Assembly (NCBI GenBank): GCA_007844125.1
Contig: CM017561.1
Coordinates: 65,712,438 to 65,776,437, forward strand
Source of the DNA: Sinonovacula constricta
Taxonomy: Eukaryota > Mollusca > Bivalvia > Cardiida > Solecurtidae
Length of the DNA stretch: 64,000 nt
Direction: 5' to 3'
Of this stretch, positions 23,612-34,450 are shown piece by piece. Position 1 is the first letter of the stretch. Each line of letters begins with the position of its first letter. The notes beneath the pieces were generated by a model. It made no database searches. It was given only the letters and a program-made list of their open reading frames with translations, and had not been told where the DNA came from. Made by a program: the position numbers and the translations under genes.

Positions 23612-25839
23612 GTAAGTCTACATACATTGAATTTTTTAAACTCATTCGTTTGTTAAGGATGAGTGTAATTATAAACGAAAGCATCCAACTGAATGTTAGT
23701 GTTCATGCCCATCCCATTACTGGTTTATGTTTTAAGAATACAGGCAACAAATTAGCAATGGCGGTACATTTTACCAATTGGTGAAGTTTACTTTTTTGTG
23801 GTAAAATTGTTGTTTTTTTAAAGCACAGTTACATTTTTTAAAGTCCACAAAAATATGAGATGGCTCACAATGACCAATTCAATCCTAAACATATACTGTA
23901 TTGTATCTGAATTATTTATCAATATGGTAGCGCTTTGGCGTAGGTATGAAGAACGTCGATGGTCTTACCGCTGAAACGATGAATCTATTTCAAGAGACCA
24001 GTATTTATATTTCCGAGTAGGATTCGCCTGATCTCCTTTCTCAAATGAAGTACCCATGAAACATAAACAATCTCGACGAAGTTAACATAAAAAGCGACGG
24101 TCATTTGAAACTGTTTTTAAGTTCCCGGTTACATTAAAACAACTCGAAGGGGGCACTTCCTACTTCCGCGTTGAGGAATTATGGAAGTTCCGACTAGCTT
24201 TAAACGGGAAGGGAAATCGTAAAGTCGTTTTACATTCAAACTATTTAATTCTACGATTTGTTAATACAAACAGTATGATTAAAGGTTAGCGTAGAATTCT
24301 GATCCTGCCTTTAAAATTTCAGTCGTTTTAAACATAAGTTCCTATGTACATTATCACATATTGAATGTTTTCAAATGTTTACTATGAGAAGACAATTTTC
24401 TTTTATGTGAACAATTAATCACTGTTTGAAGCAACAACGAGCCAAATCCTTTTCAAATATGCACTGACTCTTCATATTCAAATCTCTTTATCATATTTTA
24501 TTTAAATTTTTATCGACAGTGACTGTGGTAAATTTAATAATTAAGCAACGATTTTTATCGTTGTGATCAACGATGTCTGCCAGTGATTGTATTTATGTTG
24601 AATTAGAAGATGATTCATACAGCACATTTTTGTTTACAGCTAAAACGACCCTTGGATAACATGTTGGCGGCTTCGGGATGTACCACTGACCAGAACTTCA
24701 TGATACCTACAATGAGCCCAGCAGCAGTGCAAATGGAAGAACGGGTGAAACGGATATCAGAGAAATGCGAAGTCCTGACAAAGACAGAGTACATGAAGAA
24801 ATTGACGCCAACTGGCAATGTCTGGAGCCATTTTCCCCTGCGGCTTTCTTACTGCATCACACCGAAAGTGGGATGTACCGGCTGGAAACGCTTCATGCGC
24901 TTTATTGCGTTTGACTACCCGGAGAAGGAAAACATTGCCAAACCTTCCGACATTGACAGAGGCTTTGTTCATTATGGCCAAATTTCCAATATAAGACAAT
25001 CAATGGCTAGAAACACAACGCTGTTTGCGAATGACCGACTGTTTATGTTTGCCAGAGATCCATTTTCTCGGCTTTGGTCAGCTTACATTGACAAAATTTA
25101 TTTGCCAGACTTTTGGAGAACGGCCGCTCATGAGATTGTAAGCGATGTCCGGCAAAATATTTCCGAGTTTCAAATGAAATGTCCAAACAATCTCACATTT
25201 GAAGAGTTTCTAACATCTGTTTCGAAACGTGGACGCGTTGAAAGTTTTAATGAACATTGGGAACCATCCCATCGAGTGTGTAGCCCATGCCACGCGAATT
25301 ACGAATTTATCGGAAAGCAAGAAACGTTTGCTAGGGACTCCAATCTGATTTTATCCAGCTTTGGTTTCCAACATTTTATTTCCAATGAATCATCACTGGA
25401 AAGAGCCCGGTCGGAAATAGAAATGTTGGTGACATATAATCTTGATCTGGAGAACGCATATAATAAGACATGTTTTAAAAGGATAGACGTTGCTGAGAGG
25501 TTGTGGAGGACATTTCAACTTAATGGATACATCAGTATAAAGCGGAAATTTCCACAACAAGAGCTCATGGCAGCAAATTTTACGGTTATGAAAAACCCAT
25601 TACAGAAAGAAATCTTTATAAAGATATTGTATCAGATCTTAGAGAAACAGACTCCTGAAGAGTGGCGAACTATAAAGTTACAAAAGAGACAGCTAATGAT
25701 TGAAGAGTATAAGAAAGTTCCTATGAACATTATTAAGGCGATTCAAGACATATACATGTTTGATTTTTCATTGTTTGAATACGACCCTTGTCCACGTGAT
25801 ATGTTTGAGATTTGTCCAACTGATGATACATTGACATAA
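23562..25839 (+). CDS. Carbohydrate sulfotransferase gene, 3' part (two exons)
   Basis: Two exons can be joined: 23562-23611 and 24640-25839, with the intron 23612-24639 bounded by GTAAGT and TTTGTTTACAG. The phase agrees (the first exon ends on a complete CAG codon). The product belongs to the sulfotransferase-2 family (CHST8-14-like). These are Golgi type II membrane enzymes that move sulfate from PAPS to sugars of glycans. The 5'-phosphosulfate-binding loop PKVGCTGWKR and the 3'-phosphate-binding motif FARDPFSRLWSAY are both present, and both are intact at key Lys, Arg and Ser positions. The N-terminal membrane anchor is not in these exons. The first exon begins at a splice acceptor, so upstream exons exist, probably beyond the satellite. 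Which sugar is sulfated cannot be told. Confidence 0.85.
23612..24639 (+). other. Intron of the sulfotransferase gene
   Basis: A 1,028-bp intron with GTAAGT donor and TTTTTGTTTACAG acceptor. AT-rich; no repeat or gene recognised inside it. Confidence 0.65.
24640..25839 (+). CDS. Sulfotransferase gene, last exon (catalytic domain)
   Basis: The open frame can be read from ATG at 24610, but a polypyrimidine tract plus CAG ends at 24639, so the exon very likely begins at the Leu codon at 24640. Counting residues from the 24610 ATG: PKVGCTGWKR at 85-94 (PAPS 5'-phosphosulfate loop), FARDPFSRLWSAY at 147-159 (3'-phosphate site), YEFIGKQET at 231-239, and the family-typical end IYMFDFSLFEYD at 381-392. 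Sequons for N-glycosylation occur at N135, N183, N194, N259, N285 and N323, as expected for a lumenal domain. About 400 residues fit the catalytic half of this family plus stem. Stop TAA at 25837-25839. The gene appears intact here. Confidence 0.9.
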   Translation, partial: LKRPLDNMLAASGCTTDQNFMIPTMSPAAVQMEERVKRISEKCEVLTKTEYMKKLTPTGNVWSHFPLRLSYCITPKVGCTGWKRFMRFIAFDYPEKENIAKPSDIDRGFVHYGQISNIRQSMARNTTLFANDRLFMFARDPFSRLWSAYIDKIYLPDFWRTAAHEIVSDVRQNISEFQMKCPNNLTFEEFLTSVSKRGRVESFNEHWEPSHRVCSPCHANYEFIGKQETFARDSNLILSSFGFQHFISNESSLERARSEIEMLVTYNLDLENAYNKTCFKRIDVAERLWRTFQLNGYISIKRKFPQQELMAANFTVMKNPLQKEIFIKILYQILEKQTPEEWRTIKLQKRQLMIEEYKKVPMNIIKAIQDIYMFDFSLFEYDPCPRDMFEICPTDDTLT

Positions 25840-26800
25840 TGATCCCCATTATTCTCTAGGTTGGTTTTGTATATAGCACTACACTTGTAAGAAAACAAAA
25901 TTTTTATGTAATTTTGTATCAAGTTTTTCGTCATCTGCTATGCCAACTTAAATACATTTTATAGAGCTATGTCAGTTTCTTTTTTGTTTGCTTCAAAGCA
26001 ACCAAATTATATGTATATATACATGACCACTTGCAAGCGTGTATCTGTTAGATCCTAGAGCAGAAGGTGCATGCTATGAATGCATTGTCTCCCTTGAATA
26101 TCTTAAAACGGAAACAGCTGTTAAAACTGAAATCCTTATTATTGTTTTTGATCCTGCAACCTTCATAAATATTGAGTGCTGTGTATTGGCCCATTTGTTC
26201 AATGTACTTAATATTTACCATTTCGACATGGCCTCATGTCTGGTTTAAATATTGGAAAATTCCCATAAATAACTATCGTAATTTTCATAAATGCTTAAAA
26301 GACTGATTGATGTAAGGATATGTATATTTAGGAAAACAATCGTAACTTATATGTGAAAAATGAAAACATTCTTTAATTTCATGTAGTTAGCGAATATAAA
26401 CTGTTACATATGTTTCCTACAACACCTTGTTATTATTATGATTAGTTCAATATCAATTAAACACCGGCCGTCTCCAGATGGCGTGGCCTGGATGCAGGTA
26501 GAATATCATTTGTAGCTTATGCGCGAGGTATTCATCTGTACATGAACTCTCTTTCTTTTCGGTTATAACCAATCATTTGCATTTGGATTAAGTCAATCAT
26601 AATGACTCTATGGAGCTAAACCACAACTGGCAATGCAGTACAACACAGTTATGCATAGATATAAAAAGTCGGTGATATAATACAACACAATTTACATGTA
26701 CACAAGTATTAAGTAATAACATAAATAACGCTCGATCAATATGTCATGTACATCATACCCTTGTATATATACATATATAATAGGCCGTCCTGGTATGTCA
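25840..26800. other. 3' flank of the sulfotransferase gene, nothing firm
   Basis: Probable 3' UTR followed by intergenic DNA. No AATAAA is visible close to the stop; an ATTAAA at 26456-26461 is a weak candidate poly(A) signal. Short open stretches here have no family similarity. Confidence 0.35.
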
Positions 26801-26821
26801 GTCATTGTCTTGTGCCGTTCT

Positions 26822-26945
26822 CCATCCATTGTTTAATGACAGGGTCGTAAATATGCCACCTAAGCCAGATGTGCCAACTCCCAGTTCTCTGTCTATTCTT
26901 TCTATTGCCCGGCATTGTTTATTGCTCAGGACAGATGTTACGCAC
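26822..26945 (+). repeat. Dispersed repeat, related to 55826-55930
   Basis: Shares ATGACAGG.TC.TAAA, TGCCA.CTAAGCCAGAT, TGCCA..CCC and CTCTGTCTA-like blocks with 55826-55930, same orientation and order. The family is not recognised. Open frames across it are chance. Confidence 0.5.
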
Positions 26946-27676
26946 AGTAGTACATCAGTGTTTAAAGGCATCTCGAAAGTAATATGGTATCCCACTGAGC
27001 CAGGCCCCACCTGCTGTGACCAGACCTGCTAATGCCTGGTCATCACTGCAGTGAGTCTTTAGCCAATATAGTACTATTCTGTCACATTAAAACCTCTGTT
27101 GGGTTCATGCGAAACTAAATTACCTATTAGTATGGAAGTGGGACAGTAGGCTAGTTTTACACAAAGCCATAAACATAAATGTTAGTGATAATGACTTTTT
27201 AAATTGCTTTTGTTAGAAACGTTTCGTTACATTTTATTCAACAGAATTGCTCTTATTAAATATACTGCATTCAGGCCACACCACGAGAAGGCGTTTCTAA
27301 TCATGGTCCATATTTTTTCTTTTTCTTCTTTTTTTGTTATTTTCATATTATTTATACATCCATATATTTTTTTTTAAATAAATCTATATATCAAAATGGC
27401 CTCCAGATGTGCTGCTCAAACACGGACGTCGTCCACTTGGTCCGAACCTTGTCTTGTTATTGATCTGAAGTTCGCCTCCTTCCAACATTCTCATTCCAGT
27501 GGCAAATTGCTAAGTCACTTAGCAGTCTATAATTGGCGTCTTTATTGGTTTGAACCTATCCACAAGCTGGGCAGACCAGGTTTTCCCTTCTCTATATTTA
27601 GCCCCTGATGAAATTTTCTTCATTACATTTTCAAGCGAAACAGAAACATGCCAGGTGTCATTCTGGTTGACAGTCA
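26946..27676. other. No recognised feature
   Basis: AT-rich DNA with T-rich tracts near 27320-27380. Nothing else supported on either strand. Confidence 0.35.
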
Positions 27677-28525
27677 TTAGTTTTTATGCCGCACATATTT
27701 GTTAATATTCCTGGCATTCCTGTCATGGTCATGTTTCTTCACATGTCTTTGTGAGCACTGGTCATCACTGCGGCTAACCACTTGGTGTTGTATGACCTTA
27801 TGGGTGCTATATCCAATGCACACTACTTCTGTATATTTCGAATTTCTCCTTGTAGAGTGTCTTGCATCAGTAATAATGTCTACGCCGCTTTCATCCTCGC
27901 TTTTAGATTGTTCTTCTGTCAGTGCAGACTGACACGACTCCGCACGTTCCTCACTGACGGCTACACTATACTTCTTAGTGTAAGTGTCCACTTTATGTCT
28001 CGTAAGACTTCCTACACCAGTTGATTCACAGAATCTACTGAGCTGTGAAAACAACATTCCACTGCGGAAATATCCATGTAAAAGCCTCATAGACACCAAA
28101 TTACTATTATCTGGCATATCCAGCGAAGCTTTCCAAACTTCAAAGAAATGACAATGTTTACATGACACTCTGTAAATCTTAGAGCATGTTTCTATGTCCT
28201 CACAGTCTAGGGAAATGGCAGAATAACATGCACAGTTGTGGTTATTTACTTTTCCTACTTATGTAGACAAAGCTTTCTGCGTTTTGATAGTAAGATGCTG
28301 GGTGGAATCTCTCTTGCTGCACTGTTGTATTACGGGTGTTGTTATCCTTGAAGTTTGTGATGTTTGGAGATAGCAATTCAGAGCATTATACAATATACTG
28401 AGTGATGTCTCTGCACAGTTCTCCTTTACTAAGTCAATCTTCTCTAGCACCGATGTAAACATTTCGTTTGAGCCAAAGAAAGTCAATTTCCGTTTGATCT
28501 CCTTAGCAGATGAAGGTGAATACAT
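27677..28525 (-). pseudogene. Broken DNA-transposon-like protein (Kolobok-like, tentative)
   Basis: Two minus-strand open stretches, 28525-28259 and 28258-27677, are in the same frame and separated only by one TAA (28259-28261). The second holds a zinc-like CKHCHFFEVW, then GYFRSGMLFSQLSRFCESTG and GVDIITDARHSTRRNSKYTEV. This order (Cys pair with Trp, a helical 'sG..f..l..f....g' segment, then a GD.R.dSpG..AKY-like block) resembles a transposase family widespread in cnidarians and molluscs that I associate with Kolobok-type elements; the assignment is from memory. The usual Asp-Gly-Arg reads TDAR here. The frame ends at 27677 well before a complete transposase would. Likely a dead fragment; a splice-containing host-domesticated gene is less likely. 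Confidence 0.4.
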
Positions 28526-28808
28526 ACTTGACTTCTGTAGTTGTTGTTGTAAGATAATTATCTTTTAATGAAATGAAGTTTCATGAAGATAATTGTCCTT
28601 ATACGGCATATTGGAGGAATACAGGACAACTGCGCATGCGTCAAAAGATGGCGGTCTACATTTTTTTGAATCTGTGAAAAAATCGCTTTGATAGGGTTTA
28701 TCGCTGTTAATTTCTCGTATCTTGGATCTATTATTGTCATTTTTGTGATTAGTTTGTGTATCTGTGTACCTCTGAACTTAAGTGTGATAGTCTCGATCTA
28801 CAAGGACT

Positions 28809-29859
28809 GTGATGGGCAAATCAAACAAACGCAACAGTGAAGTGATCACCCCACCCAACAAAGACGCTAAGCGTTCAACTACCTGTAGTATGCAATCGGC
28901 CGCCCAGGTGACACCGCAGGGTAGTGTGAGTACTCCAATGCAACCAGTACCTTATGGTTTCCAACAAATGAACACACCTATCAGTCCTATGGGCTACCAA
29001 TATCCATGCTATCAGCAACCTTTCTTGCCTGGTATTACCCCTGTGACCACTAATTCTACTGATCACACAACATTGAACTATCGACCTCACTCCACTCGAA
29101 CCACCGACGATGATGATAGCGTATTGAGTAAAATAATGTCCAGACTAGACCAAATTGACAATAAACTAAGTCAGCTTGACAAGATAACTATAACAATTTC
29201 TAAACTAACAGATCGGATGTCTTAAGTTATGAAAATGTGCGGCAAAATCGAAAAGAGTCAAACGTTTGTTGAGAAAGAGTTCGAATCCATCTCTGAATGT
29301 GTAGACAGGAATAAAACGATGTAAGCAAACTGAAAAGAGAATTTTCAATGCTATCAGATGAGAACAATTCATTAAAACAGATGAATAACCAACTAAATGA
29401 GGACGTCATAGATTTGAAATGTCGCTCAATGAGAGACAATCTGTTGTTTTTTTGGCATCAATGAAGAGAGAGCAAGAAACAATCCATCATCGGACACACA
29501 ACCGCAGGTGCCGATGGCCGAAGACCCCAACAACGGAGGTCATGGATCAACACACAGCCACGGTGACAAGGAAAATTGCACGGAAAAGGTGTTCCACTTT
29601 TGCAAGACGGTGTTACACATCGAAGATCCCGAGAGCGTGCTACATATTGACCTTGCACACAAAAGATGCTCTTCGTAATGTAGATCTCCGGAAAAGCCCC
29701 TACAACATAGCAGACCAGTACCCCACTGAAGTATTGGAGAGGCGGAAAATGCTCGTGGAGCACATGCTAGCTGCTCGTCGCCAAGGCAAGCGTGCTGTGT
29801 TAGTGCGGGATAAGCTCTATGTAAATAACCGATTATTTCAACCCCCTGTTTCCAACTAG
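28809..29859 (+). pseudogene. LINE ORF1 (nucleic-acid-binding protein), frameshifted
   Basis: The first stretch starts at ATG 28809 (a second ATG follows at once). It has a Pro/Gln-rich N-terminus and a heptad-rich segment (SKIMSRLDQIDNKLSQLDK) that looks like a coiled coil, and stops at 29225. The RRM-like start CRSMRDNLLF appears near 29420 in a shifted frame. The C-terminal block YNIADQYPTEVLERRKMLV..LYVNNRLFQP (about 29700-29845) is typical of LINE ORF1 proteins. At least two frameshifts break it. The stop TAG at 29857-29859 is followed directly, in the same frame, by ORF2. ORF1 proteins bind the element RNA and act as nucleic-acid chaperones. Confidence 0.75.
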
Positions 29860-30981
29860 GAACCACAAGAAAAGTATGGACTTAGCGTAACATCATGGAA
29901 CGTCAATGGACTTAAGCAATGTCTTGATGATGCAGAATTTATAAACTTTGTTAATCTTTTTGACCTCTTTTTCTGTAGTAAAACTTGGCTCTCCACCTAC
30001 AGTACACCGTCCATTGAAGGATATGAATGTATTAATGTACCAAGATCAAGTACTTTATCCAATCGGAAAAAGAGAAGCCACGGTGGTATTTGTTTATTTT
30101 ACAGAGAATTTATGAAAAAAGACATATCTATACAATCAACTGATGATAACAGGGTCTTGTGGATAAAAGTCGATCGTAATTTTGTTAATACAGAGTTTGA
30201 TTTATATCTATGCTTTTTATACATCCCACCTAGTAATTCCGCATATTTTAACTTACATCCTGAAGGTTTCTTTGAATACCTAGAGTGTACAATAAGACAC
30301 TACTTCAGTATGGGTTCAGTGACCGTTTGTGGGGATTTTAATGCACGCTGTGGCAACAAAAATTATTACTTGATAGGCAACGATGATATTAATCGTTTTG
30401 TGAATACAATCGATTTTTTCGATATTGATAATGATTGGAGTGTTCCTGATCGATTTACGTCCGACTTCACAATTAATTCCTCCGGTACAAAATTGATTGA
30501 CATGTGTATTAATACGGGGTTAAAGATTGTCAATGGTCGTTGTGGGGATGACGCGGGGAAAGGGGAGGTAACCTTTATTTCAAACAAGCGACAGAGCTTA
30601 ATCGATTATATCCTCGTTTCTCCCGACTTATTTCCCTTTACAACAAATTTTGTTGTCCATGATCTGTATCCACATTCTCCACATGCACCTATCCAAGTTT
30701 TGTTTGATTTTATTACTGATAAACCACATGATACTGACATTTGTTATTTATATAAGAATCTCTGCTGGAGTAAGGATAATGACAAAAAAAATATCTTACT
30801 TATCAAGTTTGTCAGAAAATGTAAAAAAAAACTGCAGGAAATTGCTGACAGTATTGTTTTAAATGATATGAGTGTGGACCATGGTATTGATTCTCTTTCT
30901 GATTTATTGTACAATTGTGCTTTCAGTGTTCATGGAAAAATAAAGACACACTCTAACAATAAAAATGTAAATGTGACGTAA
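29860..30981 (+). pseudogene. LINE ORF2, APE endonuclease part
   Basis: Open from just after the ORF1 stop to TAA at 30979-30981; the first in-frame ATG is only at 30112, inside the domain, so the true start is upstream or lost. Endonuclease landmarks in order: TSWNVNGL (about 29890), FFCSKTWLS (about 29968), VCGDFNARC (about 30328), SLIDYILVS (about 30597) and SPHAPI (about 30674). Two positions look damaged against the family pattern: Lys where the catalytic Glu is usual in 'ETWL', and Pro where Asp is usual in 'SDH'. The domain nicks target DNA to prime reverse transcription. A frameshift at about 30970 separates it from the rest. Confidence 0.8.
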
Positions 30982-30994
30982 ATTTCAAAGCCCA

Positions 30995-33274
30995 TGGTTT
31001 AATAAGGAATGCGAAACAGCTAGAAGGAATTTTAGATATGCATATCGTTTATATGCTAAGGATAGATGTGAGAATAAACGTTTATTGTTTATCCAGAGTC
31101 GTAAACAATATAATTTTGTTAAAAGGAAAGCAAAAGCTCATTACAAAACAAGTCAACAAGATAAGTTACATAATCATTCTAAGTCAGACCCGCAGAAGTT
31201 TTGGAATGAAATAAAGAGAATAAATAAAACATCATCTAATACAAATATTTCAGCTGATGAATTTCTAGAGCATTTTAAGGAATTATTCTCTGGTGATGAT
31301 AATTTTAAAAACCCTGTTGTAGAAAATGAATTGAATGATATTCTAGACGAAAACATTATTATTGAAAGTCTAGACAGGGAAATCAGTATATACGAGGTTG
31401 ATAAAGCTATTTCGGATTTAAAGAGGGGTAAGAGTAGTGGTATTGATAATTTAGTCCCTGAAATATTTATTGATGGAAAAGAAATTTTAGCTCCAATACT
31501 ATGTAATTTATTTAATTATATATATGATAGATGTATTTACCCAGCTTCATGGACTAAAGGCGCGATTGTACCAGTGCCAAAAAGGGGGATAAGAACGATG
31601 TTAATAATTAGAGAGGTATTACCGTAACAAGTATTTTTTCTAAAATATTTTCTATAGTGCTTGATAATTGGTTACGTATTTGGTTAGAGTGCAATAACAT
31701 TCTCAGTTATTTTCAATTTGGTTTCCGACGTAAAAAAAGTACTGTTGACTGTATCTTTATATTACATTCATTAATTAATATGGTTTTACATCAAGAAAAA
31801 CGTACTTTATATTGTGCTTTTGTAGATTATAAGAAAGCATTCGATTTGGTCTACAGAAATGGTATGTTACTTAAATTGTTAAAACATAACGTATCTTCAA
31901 AATTTACAAAAATGGTTCAGGCTATATATAAAAATGTAAAAGCTTGTATAAAAACGAAAATAAATTCAGAACCTCAATTATTAGATCAAGTAAATAATGG
32001 TGAAAATTATAGTAATATTTTCATAAGTAGTTTTGCATATTCAGAATATTTTGACATTTACACTCGTGTTAAACAGGGAGAAACATTATCACCGCTATTG
32101 TTCATTATGTTTATAAATGATATGTATGACCTGGTCTTCAGGGCATACTCAATAAATTACACGACTATTGTTCTGAATGGGGCATAACTGTAAATTCGAG
32201 CAAAGCTAAGGTAATGGTCTTTAATAAAAGGAATAGAAAATTGCATAAAGTTGATATAAAGTATGGAGGGGAAAGCTTACACATAGTAGACGCCTTTAGT
32301 TATTTAGGAGTAACACTATCAAATAATGGCACTTTTCATAAAATGCAGAAATACATATCAAGACAAGCTGCAAAGGCATTATATTCCTTAAACAGACTTT
32401 TTGATAAACTTAGTTTTAAGATTGTAGATAAAATTAAATTGTTTGATGCAATGATTTTTCCAATATTATGTATGGCTGTGAAGTCAAGTCCAGATATAGA
32501 GAAAATCCACTTGAGTTTTTTAAAACAAATACTTGGACTGGGTTCTAAAACCACAATTGTAGCTGTTTATGTGGAAACGGGACGTTTGCCTCTATATATA
32601 ATAAGAAATATCCGAATAATTAATTATTGGTCTAAACTGAAGTCTGCTCCTGGAACACTACCTCATAGAGTGTATGCCTTCTTACCTTATTCTTTTAGCT
32701 CCAAATCTGATAACAACTGGAAAGTCCAGATTAAAGAATTACTTCAAGATATAGGTCTAGCATATATCTTTTATAAAGATTTATCACTAAAGGAGACATT
32801 TGCCAGATAACTCAACGATTGAAAGACAACTATATACAAAAGAGGTTTTCGGTTATAAATACCAGTCCAAAACTGGACTACTATAAACAATTTAAAAAGT
32901 CTCTGACTACAGAGAAATATCTTGATGTTGTAAGAAATGTTAAAAATAGAAAACAACTTACTAGATTTCGATGCTCTGTACACAAACTTGCCATTGAGGA
33001 AGGAAGATACAAAAATACTCCAAGAGAAATGAGGATTTGTACTAAATGTAAAATGAACGTTGTTGAAAGTGAATATCATTTTCTTCTTGTCTGCCCCTTA
33101 TACCGTGACTTGAGAACCAAATACTTTTCTAGATACTATATTACATGGCCAACAATGAATAAATTTATACAACTAATTAACTGTGAAAATGTTAAAACTA
33201 TTAATTTGTCTAAGTATATTAATGAAGCCATGATTAAAAGAAATGATAGCAGCAACACTTACTTAACTGGCTAA
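30995..33274 (+). pseudogene. LINE ORF2, reverse transcriptase and C-terminal part
   Basis: Continues as PWFNKECETARRNFRYAYR (about 31000), then open blocks 31085-31627, 31657-32187, 32214-32810 and 32819-33274 in shifting frames. RT landmarks: KGAIVPVPK (about 31555), the 'YRGIT' region broken by a frameshift plus TAG near 31610, FQFGFRRKKST (about 31711), motif A YCAFVDYKKAFDLV (about 31810) and motif B VKQGETLSPLLF (about 32068). The next motif (YxDD) is missing: after FINDMYDL the sequence jumps to LNKLHDYCSEWGITVNSSK, so several tens of residues are deleted near 32130-32160. The C-terminus has LAIEEGRYKN and CTKC...H...C, typical of invertebrate LINE ORF2. Catalytically dead. Confidence 0.85.
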
Positions 33275-33799
33275 TTAACTAATTTATCTTTGTACTTGGT
33301 ATTTGATATCGAGAGTATAAACTAAATTTAAAGGCATGTCTTATCCTCACAAAAACAATGTATGACATGTATTATCTTGAAACTTACTTGTGTGTGTTTA
33401 AGTATCCACATAGCTAAGTTTCTTTGTTAAAACTGTCGTTTAGATGTCATCCTTCTGTTTCTGTTTTAATGTACAAATAAGCTAGGCTTGAGTGTTTTGA
33501 CCATATGCTTCCGGTAAAAGTATTCCGGTGAGTTGTATGCTTACCATCCCCATATAATAGAAGCATTGACTATTTACCTTTCTTTGATCGAGACCTTAAC
33601 GTAGATCTATGTGCTGTTGTTTTTTTCCTGGAAATTTATATTTTTCTGTTAATCCGTGTATGTTGATTACAATGTTTATCTTTTTGTTATAGTGTAGCAC
33701 CGCTATATTTTGTAATGCATCTTTTAAAATATATCCATGTTTACTTGGCGATGGCCAAAATGTGGCTTATGTCAATAAACTGTTTGAATTTGAATTTGA
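33275..33799 (+). other. LINE 3' UTR and tail
   Basis: Non-coding, T-rich, ending in TGTCAATAAACTGTTTGAA followed by two more TTTGAAT-like units. AATAAA at 33774-33779 is the likely poly(A) signal of the element. Confidence 0.7.
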
Positions 33800-34082
33800 G
33801 TCTGATGACAGGTGATGAGGGAGGGGCATGCAGGCGGTACCCCATGCTAATGACCAATCAGATTCAAACTTAATTGTTTATCTTCACTGTCCCCTGTCAT
33901 AAGTGTGTACAATGGCAATTATGTCCTGCACTAATTGCTTTACCACCCATACATGCCCACACCCCAATAAAACACTTTGAAAGCATACCGTTGCAAGCTA
34001 ATTAGCACTATGTGTACAAACTTCAGAGAGATCAACTTTGCGATTACATTCATGAGACATACATGTGTACACAGTACAATCA
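33800..34082. other. Spacer between LINE and BEL/Pao element
   Basis: Nothing recognised. Part may belong to the outer LTR region of the BEL/Pao element. Confidence 0.3.
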
Positions 34083-34171
34083 TCAGTAAGGAAGTTGAAT
34101 TGCAATCATGGCAACTGAAAAGATAAGACTGAATGTTACAGAAGAGCAGAATAAAAGACTCAAACGCGTTG

Positions 34172-34268
34172 TGTTGGTTCGTACCTTTTCTTTTCTCAAG
34201 ACTGACTTTGGAACAATAACAATGAAATAAACATGACGTAATAAAAACGTGAACGTTCGCGGCGAACG
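34172..34268 (-). repeat. 3' LTR core of the BEL/Pao element
   Basis: Matches 39590-39697 in the same orientation, with about a dozen or more differences over ~105 bp. The best block is AAACATGACGTAATAA.AACGTGAACGTTCGCGGCGA. The real LTR probably reaches from about 34083 to about 34400 but I cannot fix the ends. Confidence 0.7.
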
Positions 34269-34450
34269 AAAAATAAAAGTGTATGACAAAAGACACATAT
34301 GCAATATTAAAAAGGCTATCAAAATTATCAATGCACACGTTATTAAACAATTAAAGTCCAGCGTCACTATGTTTAGTATTATAGCACTGTAGTGTCACTA
34401 ATTGTCTATATCATTGATTTCTAATGAATACAGTTTCACTATGGGGCGTG

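Larger units (their letters stand above)
28750..33799 (+). mobile_element. Decayed LINE (APE-type non-LTR retrotransposon)
   Basis: A near-full-length non-LTR element: an ORF1 with a coiled-coil/RRM/C-terminal domain layout, then ORF2 with an APE endonuclease, reverse transcriptase and C-terminal CxxC...H...C motif, then a ~500-bp 3' UTR with AATAAA at 33774-33779 and a short tandem tail of TTTGAAT units at 33782-33799. The tail of short repeats rather than poly(A) suggests a CR1/L2/RTE-like clade, but ORF1 looks L1/CR1-like and I do not assign a clade. Multiple frameshifts, stops and loss of the RT active-site region show it is inactive. The 5' end and a target-site duplication were not found. 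Confidence 0.9.

Noticed and set aside
34083..34350. Minus-strand open frames at the left end of the BEL/Pao element resembling one at 39.4-39.7 kb
   Set aside because: The similarity is between the two LTRs read in the same frame, not a protein gene.
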